From Phycisphaerae bacterium (GTDB taxonomy: Bacteria > Planctomycetota > Phycisphaerae > UBA1845): a DNA stretch of 7,340 bases. The stretch covers positions 1-7,340 of the forward strand of contig JANQGB010001519.1 in NCBI GenBank assembly GCA_028277545.1, written 5' to 3'. Positions 1 to 5,280 of this stretch are shown here, in pieces; within the stretch, counting starts at the first letter, position 1; the number at the start of each line of letters is the position of its first letter. Made by a program: the position numbers and the translations under genes. Below the pieces are notes generated by a model that did no database searches, was not told the DNA's origin, and worked only from the letters and a program-made list of their open reading frames with translations.

Positions 1-321
1 GTCCGGCCGGCACTCGTAGCACCAGATCGTCCCGGCGTCGACATCCACCATGAAAACGCCGTAACTGCCCTTGGACAACTGGCCCGTGAAGGCGAAGACC
101 CCCCGGGCCCCGGCCAGGGAGGTCGGTTGGGCCATCGCGGTGCCGCCGGGCGGCGAGTCGAGTCGCAGGACCAGGCAGGCGGCGATCACCAGCAGGCTAA
201 CGGCGATCAGCCAGACAGCCGTCGAAGAGCGGGGCGCTTGGACGATGACAGTGGGCACCTGCCCTGCCGAGTCGGCGTTGGGCGCAGGCTGTCGGGATGC
301 ATGCTGCGGAGCGTCTGGCAA
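1..321 (-). CDS. Membrane-anchored protein of unknown function, N-terminal part (runs off left edge)
   Basis: The minus-strand frame stays open to base 1, so the C-terminus is missing. Counting from the proposed TTG at 321, 107 residues are visible. The first ~35 are polar and rich in Pro, Ala and Ser. One hydrophobic helix follows at about 36-54 (WLIAVSLLVIAACLVLRL), then a linker, then an ordered-looking segment from about 73 with GVFAFTGQL, YGVFMVDVD and TIWCYEC. Third codon positions are strongly G/C, as in the neighbours. The likely topology is a cytoplasmic tail, one membrane anchor and an extracytoplasmic domain. The segment after the helix resembles short anchored hypothetical proteins I associate with planctomycetes, but I cannot name a family. 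The start is uncertain because the frame has no ATG between the promoter-like site at 366-393 and the helix. TTG 321 and GTG 258 are both possible. ATG 135 would remove the helix. Confidence 0.6.
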   Translation of the reverse strand, partial: MPDAPQHASRQPAPNADSAGQVPTVIVQAPRSSTAVWLIAVSLLVIAACLVLRLDSPPGGTAMAQPTSLAGARGVFAFTGQLSKGSYGVFMVDVDAGTIWCYECRPD

Positions 322-365
322 GGTCGGCGATCTTTCTATGCAGGTTCCCTGCGTATCTCCAACTG

Positions 366-393
366 ATTCTACCGCGTTGTCGCCAAGTCTCAA
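366..393 (-). promoter_or_regulatory. Putative sigma70-type promoter for the left-edge minus-strand gene
   Basis: On the minus strand, TTGAGA (393-388, five of six to TTGACA) is separated by 16 bases from TAGAAT (371-366, five of six to TATAAT). Transcription would begin near 359, upstream of the candidate TTG 321 and GTG 258 starts. This argues against the in-frame starts at 393 or 471. It lies in the divergent gap between the left-edge gene and the EEP gene. The call rests on motif match only. Confidence 0.45.
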
Positions 394-419
394 GCTTAGC
401 GCGGCGGCCCCGTCCGGAA

Positions 420-447
420 TGGACCGGCGGCCCGGGGCGTGTATGCT
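420..447 (+). promoter_or_regulatory. Weak putative promoter for the EEP-family gene
   Basis: TGGACC (420-425, four of six to TTGACA) lies 16 bases before TATGCT (442-447, four of six to TATAAT). Transcription would start near 454, just upstream of the GAGG ribosome binding site and the ATG at 470. Both boxes are imperfect, and matches of this quality arise by chance, so this is a suggestion only. Confidence 0.22.
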
Positions 448-456
448 GGGCGCCGC

Positions 457-460
457 GAGG
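457..460 (+). promoter_or_regulatory. Ribosome binding site deciding the EEP start
   Basis: GAGG ends nine bases before ATG 470. It supports that ATG over the much longer open frame starting at ATG 71, which would add 133 Arg/Ser-rich residues antisense to the left-edge gene. Confidence 0.5.
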
Positions 461-469
461 ATTGCAGCC

Positions 470-1534
470 ATGCCCCATCTGACCGACAGTCCACCTTCGC
501 CGGACGGAGGGCCGCAGGCCGATCCGCCCACTCCCCGGCGAAGAAGGCGTGCGATCCTGTGCCTGGCGGTGGTCGCGACCTACCCGCCGCTTCTGCTCGG
601 CCTGGCGTGGCAGACCGACCTGGCGCGCACCGACACCCTCCACGTGGCCTGCTCGCTGGCGGTCTTCATGGTCCGGACGTTTTCGTTCCACTTGGCGCTG
701 ATCCTGGTGGGCGTCCTGGCCTGGGTCGGATGGAGGCGCGACCTGCGACTGGCTCTGCTCGTCCTTCCGCCGCTGGTGATCGCCCTGGGGCCGGAGTTGA
801 ATGATTGGCGGCCTCGCCGGGCACCACCGGCAACCGACAGCAGCGTGCGCGTCATGCACCAGAACCTGCTGCGATCCAATCACCGAACCGCCGCGGTGAC
901 ACGGGAAATTGAAGAGGTCGACGCGGATCTGGTGGTTCTGCTGGAGTATACTGACCACTGGGATAGGGCCCTGGCCGCCGCCCTGGGCGAGGCCTACCCC
1001 CACGTCGCGACGCAGACCCGGCCGGACTCCTTTGGCTGGGGTATCTACTCGCGGATGCCCTTTGTCGAACCGCCCACCGATCTGGTTCCGGCCGACGTAC
1101 CCAACGAGACGCTGGTTCGAGCCGTGATTTCCCTGGCTGGGAGGCCCGTCGCCCTCTACGCAGTCCACCTGAATCCACCGAAAGACCTCGGTCGGGCGGT
1201 CTCGCAGCGGCGGCAACTGCTTCACTTGCGGGACCTGCTCTCCCGCGAGACCCTGCCGCTCATCGTGTGCGGCGACTTCAACTTCACGGGTCGGCACCGA
1301 ATGAACCAGGCCCTGATCGAGATTGGCCTCCGCGACGCTCATCAACAGGCGGGCTGGGGCCGCCAGTCGACCTGGCCGGCGCTGGGGCCGGGACGACTGC
1401 TGCCGGGGGTGAGGATTGACCACATCTACCTCGGTAACGGACTTGCCTGCACCGAGCTGCGTACCGGAACCGGCCCGGGGTCTGACCACCGGCCTGTTAT
1501 CGCCGAAATCGGGTCGGTGGCGAAGACGCCCTGA
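470..1534 (+). CDS. Membrane-anchored endonuclease/exonuclease/phosphatase (EEP) superfamily protein
   Basis: This 354-residue protein has an Arg-rich cytoplasmic start (RRRRR at 23-27) and three hydrophobic segments at about 28-47, 58-88 and 92-110. A soluble EEP fold follows from about 126. The superfamily's active-site landmarks appear in order: Asn132 in HQNLL, Glu159 in VVLLEY, His233 in YAVHLNPP, Asp269/Asn271 in CGDFNF, Asp317/His318 in RIDHIYL, and Asp339/His340 in GSDHRPV. The full set argues for an active metal-dependent phosphoesterase acting outside the cytoplasmic membrane. EEP members cleave nucleic acids, phospholipid head groups or sugar/inositol phosphates, and the substrate is not evident here. 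The frame is open far upstream, but ATG 470 is preceded by GAGG at 457-460 with 9-base spacing and immediately precedes the natural N-terminus. The PHP phosphatase gene follows 85 bases downstream on the same strand. Confidence 0.88.
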   Translation: MPHLTDSPPSPDGGPQADPPTPRRRRRAILCLAVVATYPPLLLGLAWQTDLARTDTLHVACSLAVFMVRTFSFHLALILVGVLAWVGWRRDLRLALLVLPPLVIALGPELNDWRPRRAPPATDSSVRVMHQNLLRSNHRTAAVTREIEEVDADLVVLLEYTDHWDRALAAALGEAYPHVATQTRPDSFGWGIYSRMPFVEPPTDLVPADVPNETLVRAVISLAGRPVALYAVHLNPPKDLGRAVSQRRQLLHLRDLLSRETLPLIVCGDFNFTGRHRMNQALIEIGLRDAHQQAGWGRQSTWPALGPGRLLPGVRIDHIYLGNGLACTELRTGTGPGSDHRPVIAEIGSVAKTP

Positions 1535-1544
1535 CCCGCCGCTG

Positions 1545-1609
1545 GCTCTCGCGTGGCCGGGCAGATACCATTCTGAGCGGCTCCTGGTGCCGCGATGGCG
1601 CACGAGAGC
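1545..1609 (+). other. Possible leader secondary structure ahead of the PHP phosphatase gene
   Basis: GCTCTCG at 1545-1551 is the exact reverse complement of CGAGAGC at 1603-1609. Inside the loop, GCGGC (1577-1581) and GCCGC (1589-1593) can form a second stem around a 7-base loop. The right arm of the outer stem contains GAGAG (1604-1608), the only purine-rich candidate ribosome binding site before ATG 1620. Pairing could therefore limit translation. The arms are short and far apart in GC-rich DNA, so chance is a fair alternative. Confidence 0.25.
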
Positions 1610-1619
1610 GACCACCGTC

Positions 1620-2453
1620 ATGCTGTACGACCAACATCTGCATTCCAACCACTCCTTCGACTGCGAGACGGAGCCGCGGGAGAACGTTCTGGCCGCGATC
1701 GAGAACGGCCTGGCTGGCCTGACCTTCACCGAGCATTTTGACCCGCATCCAGACGAGTGGGCCGACTGTATCTACGACGACGATGCCTACTCGGCGACTA
1801 TCGCCCTGCTGCGGCAGGAGTTTGGCCGGCAGATTTTCATCGGCAAAGGCATCGAGGTCTGCTTCCAACCCGACAGAATGGACTTCACGCTCGATTTTCT
1901 GGCCAACCACCAGTTCGATCTGATTGTGCTCAGCGTTCATTGGGCCGGCGGACACCCGATCCACGACCGGGAGGTAATCAAGCAGTGGGGTGCCAGCGAA
2001 AGCAGTCGCCTGTACCTCGAAGCTGTCCTGGAAGCGGCCCGGTTCTGCCGGCGGCTGAACGAGAGCCACGGGCGGCGGGTATTCGACGTCTTAGGCCACC
2101 CTGACTTCATCAAGCGATACACCGCCCGCTACCTGAATGAGACCTGCATCGACGAGTATGGGGGATTGCTCGAAGCCATCGTGCTGGCCTGCCTGGAGGC
2201 CGACCTTACGCCCGAAGTGAACACGTCAACGCTGCGCTCGGGCCTCAGCGACCCGATGCCCGGCCCGTCCTTCGTGGAGCGGTACGCGGCGGCGGGAGGT
2301 CAGGCCATGTCTATCGGCTCTGACGCCCACCTGGCCAAGTCGATCGGGGCGGGCTTTGACGTAGTGACCGAGATGCTGCGCCGTGCGGGCATAAACGACA
2401 TGGCAGTGTTCCGCGGTCGTGAGCGGCAACAGACACCGATTACGATCCGCTGA
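1620..2453 (+). CDS. PHP-domain histidinol-phosphatase (HisJ/HisK type)
   Basis: This 277-residue cytoplasmic enzyme of usual HisJ-family length has the complete PHP metal-binding pattern: His6-Leu-His8 in DQHLHSNHSFD, Glu38-His39 in TFTEHFDPH, Glu79 in GKGIEV, His107 in VLSVHW, Gly-His160-Pro-Asp162 in VLGHPDF, and Asp235/His237 in SIGSDAH. The HxHSxxSFD opening and the DLIVLSVHW strand are characteristic of the HisJ/HisK branch. Known members dephosphorylate L-histidinol phosphate to L-histidinol in histidine biosynthesis. No other his gene is in the window, so the substrate is inferred from family only, and another small phosphate ester is possible. ATG 1620 is chosen because the PHP opening starts right there. 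The upstream in-frame sequence from 1416 overlaps the EEP gene and reads as low-complexity Arg/Pro. The gene converges on the DacZ-like gene, with 33 bases between the two stop codons. Confidence 0.85.
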   Translation: MLYDQHLHSNHSFDCETEPRENVLAAIENGLAGLTFTEHFDPHPDEWADCIYDDDAYSATIALLRQEFGRQIFIGKGIEVCFQPDRMDFTLDFLANHQFDLIVLSVHWAGGHPIHDREVIKQWGASESSRLYLEAVLEAARFCRRLNESHGRRVFDVLGHPDFIKRYTARYLNETCIDEYGGLLEAIVLACLEADLTPEVNTSTLRSGLSDPMPGPSFVERYAAAGGQAMSIGSDAHLAKSIGAGFDVVTEMLRRAGINDMAVFRGRERQQTPITIR

Positions 2454-2486
2454 GCTTCGTCGTGGCTGCACGGCTGGTGAACGGTG

Positions 2487-3413
2487 CTACCCGGGCTCAC
2501 CGGACGGCGGCGGCGGCGGACCGGGTTCACCCGTACGCGGCGCCTTCTCGAGTTCGGTAATCATTTTGCCCAGGCGCCAGATGCGGACCGTGCCGGTGGA
2601 TTCCGAAACGGTGATCGCCACGCTCTTGGTAGTGGCGGTGATGTTGGCGGCCGCGCTGTGCCGCGAGCCAAGCCCCTGGGGAAGTTCCTCGCCGGCCATC
2701 GCCCCTCGCAGCGTCGTGCCGGCGGAAGTGATCACGCCCGTTCCCTTGATGATGAAGGCGCCGTCAATCGACGCGAACTCCTTGACCGTGTCCCGCATGG
2801 CGTCGTCCAGGATGTTGCGCTGCTTCTCGGTGTAGCCATGGAACGGGTTGATGATATTCTGCTGGCAGTACTTCTGCACTTCGCGGTAGTCGCCCACCAC
2901 GAAGATAGCCCCCACCGCCTTGCCCTCGCGACCCTCGTGGGCAAGCTGTAAGGCGATGTTCAGCACGCGCTGGAAGACAACGCGGCGAATGTGCTCGGTC
3001 AGCTTGGGCTGATCGACGGTCTGAAAGAGTTCGTACTCGGCACCAACCTGCATGACTACCAGCGTATCCAGGCCGTGACCGACCACGCCGCTGACGAACA
3101 CGAACGTGTCACCGCCCTTGAGCAGCCCCTGGCTGAAGGCCATCACCGTCGCCATCTTGATCTGGCCCATACGGGTCAGATTGAAACCGGGGACAGTCAC
3201 CGATTTAGCCTTCACCGCCTTGGCCAGTTTGGCATCCGTGTCGTCCCTGGCGATGAAGACCACTTCGGTGCCCTTCTTTACCGAGGCCACGAACTTCTCC
3301 AGGTCATTCACCGCGTCGATGTAGACCATTATGACCTGGGCGTTCGCGCTGCGCGCCACGCGGACGGCCGCCTCGATGATAGCGGCTGTGAAGTCGGGAT
3401 CCGGTGCCCCCAT
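2487..3413 (-). CDS. dacZ: Diadenylate cyclase (c-di-AMP synthase) of DacZ-like architecture
   Basis: This soluble protein of 308 residues is predicted to condense two ATP into c-di-AMP. Residues ~8-130 look like the pyruvate kinase C-terminal alpha/beta domain, with VKAKSVTVPGF at 67-77 and the KGGDTFVFVSG strand/turn at 99-109. The DAC domain occupies ~140-285. It has Asp217-Gly-Ala219 in SIDGAFII, then GLGSRH at 247-252 (catalytic-loop Arg251-His252), and ends with VAITVSESTGTVRIW. There is no transmembrane segment, unlike CdaA, and no DNA-binding module, unlike DisA. A PK_C-DAC order is the layout I know for archaeal DacZ. The usual RHR triad reads RHS (Ser253). The C-terminus is a short Pro-rich tail (GPPPPPSGEPG). 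The start is firm: AAGGAG sits 6 bases before the ATG. No c-di-AMP phosphodiesterase is visible nearby. The symbol is assigned by architecture, not by a database search. Confidence 0.85.
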   Translation of the reverse strand: MGAPDPDFTAAIIEAAVRVARSANAQVIMVYIDAVNDLEKFVASVKKGTEVVFIARDDTDAKLAKAVKAKSVTVPGFNLTRMGQIKMATVMAFSQGLLKGGDTFVFVSGVVGHGLDTLVVMQVGAEYELFQTVDQPKLTEHIRRVVFQRVLNIALQLAHEGREGKAVGAIFVVGDYREVQKYCQQNIINPFHGYTEKQRNILDDAMRDTVKEFASIDGAFIIKGTGVITSAGTTLRGAMAGEELPQGLGSRHSAAANITATTKSVAITVSESTGTVRIWRLGKMITELEKAPRTGEPGPPPPPSGEPG

Positions 3414-3419
3414 GGTCAG

Positions 3420-3425
3420 CTCCTT
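3420..3425 (-). promoter_or_regulatory. Strong Shine-Dalgarno of the DacZ-like gene
   Basis: On the minus strand this reads AAGGAG, followed by six bases (CTGACC) and the ATG at 3413. It is the best ribosome binding site in the window and fixes the start. Confidence 0.8.
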
Positions 3426-3442
3426 AAGAATGCCACCCTTGG

Positions 3443-3471
3443 TTGAGCCGCGTGCGAGCGGCGACTATACT
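3443..3471 (+). promoter_or_regulatory. Putative promoter giving a leaderless mRNA for the exported AMMECR1-like protein
   Basis: TTGAGC (3443-3448, four of six to TTGACA) is followed by an ideal 17-base spacer and TATACT (3466-3471, five of six to TATAAT). The expected start point, about seven bases after the -10 box, falls at 3478-3479, on the A of ATG 3479. No Shine-Dalgarno-like sequence lies between the -10 box and the ATG. Both facts fit a leaderless transcript. Confidence 0.55.
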
Positions 3472-3492
3472 CGCGCCCATGTGGGTACACAA
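3464..3492 (-). promoter_or_regulatory. Putative promoter of the DacZ-like gene
   Basis: On the minus strand, TTGTGT (3492-3487, three of six to TTGACA) is 17 bases from TATAGT (3469-3464, five of six to TATAAT). Transcription would begin near 3457, giving a leader of about 44 bases that carries the AAGGAG site. The -35 is weak and lies inside the opposite gene's first codons. The -10 overlaps that of the divergent promoter. Confidence 0.4.
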
Positions 3493-5278
3493 GATAGTTG
3501 GGATCGCGCTGGCGACAGGCGCATGCCTGGCTTCGGCCGCTGAGCGCGACGCCGGCCTGCCGGCAGCGCCGTCCATCGGCCCCACGGACCAGCGCTTTCT
3601 GGCCCGCGTGGTGCGGCGAACGCTCGAGCAGCATATTCGCGACGGTTCGTTGTACGACGAACGCTATGTTCCCTCCTCGCTCGACAGGCTGGAGTGCCAG
3701 ATAGTGGTCACCCTGCGTGAGCACTCCCAGGTCCGCGCCGCCGGCGGCGGTGACGGACCGATCGTCGCCGCCTGTCGCGACGCGGGGCTGGCGGCGCTTG
3801 CGGCGGCGGCAGATACGGGACCGGTCTCGCCGGAGTGGCTCGACCGCGTGACTATCGAGATCGAAGCCCTGGGTGCCGAGGTGGTGGTGCCGTTTTCGGG
3901 CAACTGGACAGACAGGACCGCCTTCAACCGGCTGCTCGAACCGGGCGTTGACGGCATCGTGCTCCAGCTTGGCCAGGCCCGCAGCCGGATTCTGCCCACC
4001 GAGCTCATCACCAAGAACGGCTCGGTTCAGGAAGTCATCCCCGATCTTGGCCGGCGCTTGGGTGTGGATCCCTCGCAGTTGCCAGCGGCGGAGGTGCTCA
4101 GATTCCGCACCACGCACTGGTTCGAATCCCGGCCCGGCGGCGGTAACGGGGATGTCGTTCATCTGCACAGTGGCCTGACCGTCCTGGCACCGGACGCAGT
4201 GACCGACGAGGCCCTGGCCTCGGCTATTGAGTCTCTGGCCCGCTACGTGATCTATCGGCAACTGCCCAGCGGGCTGTTCTCCTATCAATACGAACCCTCC
4301 AAAGACTCTTACACCGAAGACGACAACCTCGTACGCCAGGCGGGTGTGGCCTGGGCCCTGTCAGCACACGCCGGCACCTACGGCAAGGCCGCCTCGGCGG
4401 CCGCAGCGGACCTGGCCATTCAGCGTCTGGCCAAGCGAGAGGTGGACCTGACCGGTGTGGAAAACGCTGCTTTCGTGTCGGGACGCCAGGGGCAGCATAA
4501 ACTCGGCATCACCGCCTTGGCCGCCATGGCCATGTTCGACCATCCCCAGGCAGAACACTACGCCGACCTGCGCACCAGACTGGTCAACGGTGTCTATTGG
4601 CTGCAGCTACCGTCGGGCATGTTCGTGACCGCGTTTCCTCCGTCCAGGCGGCTCAGCAGTCAGTACTACTTCCCCGGCGAAGCCTTGCTGCTGGTCGCCC
4701 GGGACTATGAACAGCACCCGCAACAGCGGGCTATCGACACCTTCGACTCCGCGTATACCTATTACCGCAAGCTGTTTGACGAAGACCCCACTCCACCTTT
4801 CGCCGCCTGGCACGTGCAGGCGTTCTCCCGGATGGCCGCCCGTACCAAGCGGCCCGACTATATCGACTTCGTATTCGAGATGACCGACTGGCTGGTGGCC
4901 AAGCAGCACGACGAAACGACCTGCACATGGCCGGAGCTGTGGGGCGGGGTCGAGGCCTACGTGGCCGGGCGTGTGGGCGTGGCCACCGCGTCATATCTCG
5001 AGGGCTTCACGGACGCCCTTCGCCTGGCCCGGCGAGTCGGCGATCGTGAGCGGGCGGAGCGATATGAGCGGGCGGTGCGCCTGGCGGCGCGCTTTGTTAT
5101 GCAGCTCCAGGTGCGACCTGAGGAGGTCTACTACGTTCCCAGCAAACAGGACGCGGTCGGAGGCATCCGCACCAGCGCCTCGGACAACCGCCTCCGCATC
5201 GACCACTGTCAGCACGCCCTGATGGCCTTGATCAAGACCAGGCAGGTTCTCTTCTCCACTACCGCCGACTCGCGGTGA
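3479..5278 (+). CDS. Exported protein: degenerate AMMECR1-like domain fused to an alpha/alpha-toroid-like domain
   Basis: This 599-residue protein has a Sec-type signal peptide: Lys5, a hydrophobic core at 6-20 and a likely cut after ASA (18-20). Residues ~36-220 follow the AMMECR1 fold pattern. CQIVVTLR (73-80) is the strand before the usual RGCIG, PVSPEWLDRVTIEIEAL (115-131) matches the EL..L.IEV strand, and GVDGIVLQLG (156-165) plus RSRILPTEL (168-176) match the G.DG...G...LLP block. A region ending FRTTHWFE (209-216) closes the domain. The signature RGCIG reads RAAGG (86-90), so its Cys is missing. Residues ~240-590 are helical with recurring LPSG[LM]F turns, DDNLVRQAG, YYFPGEALL and DNRLRIDHCQHALMALI. 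This resembles alpha/alpha-barrel enzymes such as glycan epimerases, hydrolases or cyclases, but I cannot name the family. ATG 3479 is chosen over TTG 3443, which is part of the -35 box. The stop overlaps the next start. Confidence 0.72.
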   Translation: MWVHKIVGIALATGACLASAAERDAGLPAAPSIGPTDQRFLARVVRRTLEQHIRDGSLYDERYVPSSLDRLECQIVVTLREHSQVRAAGGGDGPIVAACRDAGLAALAAAADTGPVSPEWLDRVTIEIEALGAEVVVPFSGNWTDRTAFNRLLEPGVDGIVLQLGQARSRILPTELITKNGSVQEVIPDLGRRLGVDPSQLPAAEVLRFRTTHWFESRPGGGNGDVVHLHSGLTVLAPDAVTDEALASAIESLARYVIYRQLPSGLFSYQYEPSKDSYTEDDNLVRQAGVAWALSAHAGTYGKAASAAAADLAIQRLAKREVDLTGVENAAFVSGRQGQHKLGITALAAMAMFDHPQAEHYADLRTRLVNGVYWLQLPSGMFVTAFPPSRRLSSQYYFPGEALLLVARDYEQHPQQRAIDTFDSAYTYYRKLFDEDPTPPFAAWHVQAFSRMAARTKRPDYIDFVFEMTDWLVAKQHDETTCTWPELWGGVEAYVAGRVGVATASYLEGFTDALRLARRVGDRERAERYERAVRLAARFVMQLQVRPEEVYYVPSKQDAVGGIRTSASDNRLRIDHCQHALMALIKTRQVLFSTTADSR

Positions 5279-5280
5279 TG
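5275..5280 (+). promoter_or_regulatory. Stop/start overlap coupling the toroid and GT-C genes
   Basis: Bases 5275-5280 read GTGATG. The TGA at 5276-5278 ends the exported-protein gene, and its last A begins ATG 5278. With no ribosome binding site in the preceding GC-rich bases, terminating ribosomes are the likely source of initiation. Confidence 0.6.

Noticed and set aside
71..469. In-frame N-terminal extension of the EEP gene from ATG 71
   Set aside because: The 133 extra residues are Arg/Ser/Ala-rich with no domain character, lie antisense to the better-supported left-edge gene, and ignore the GAGG site before ATG 470.
1416..1619. Upstream extension of the PHP phosphatase from ATG 1416
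   Set aside because: It overlaps the EEP C-terminus by over 100 bases and adds no conserved sequence. PHP proteins of this type begin directly at the HxH strand, as at ATG 1620.
197..1729. Long minus-strand open frame of 510 codons across the EEP gene
   Set aside because: Its translation is Arg/Gln/Pro-rich low complexity with no recognisable motif. It exactly overlies the EEP gene, whose catalytic motifs are intact. This is typical stop-codon scarcity in GC-rich DNA.
2476..2501. GGTGA/TCACC inverted repeat between the convergent stops as a terminator
   Set aside because: The stem is only five base pairs with a 16-base loop and no T-tract on either strand, so it is not credible as an intrinsic terminator.
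2484..2951. Plus-strand open frames opposite the DAC domain
   Set aside because: They are shadows of the strongly supported minus-strand cyclase, with no ribosome binding site or recognisable motif.
3443..3478. TTG 3443 as the start of the exported protein
   Set aside because: These bases form the -35 box of the predicted promoter, and starting here would bury the signal peptide behind 12 extra residues.
3414..3478. c-di-AMP (ydaO-type) riboswitch upstream of either divergent gene
   Set aside because: The intergenic space is only 65 bases and the predicted leaders are 0 and about 44 bases, too short for that aptamer.
3479..3550. Lipoprotein signal (Cys16 in ATGACLASA)
   Set aside because: Thr at -3 and Gly at -2 fit a lipobox poorly, and a standard signal peptidase I site (ASA at 18-20) is a better reading.
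3416..4288. Minus-strand open frame opposite the exported-protein gene
   Set aside because: It has no motifs or compositional sense, and it runs through the divergent promoter region and opposite clear AMMECR1-like and toroid motifs.
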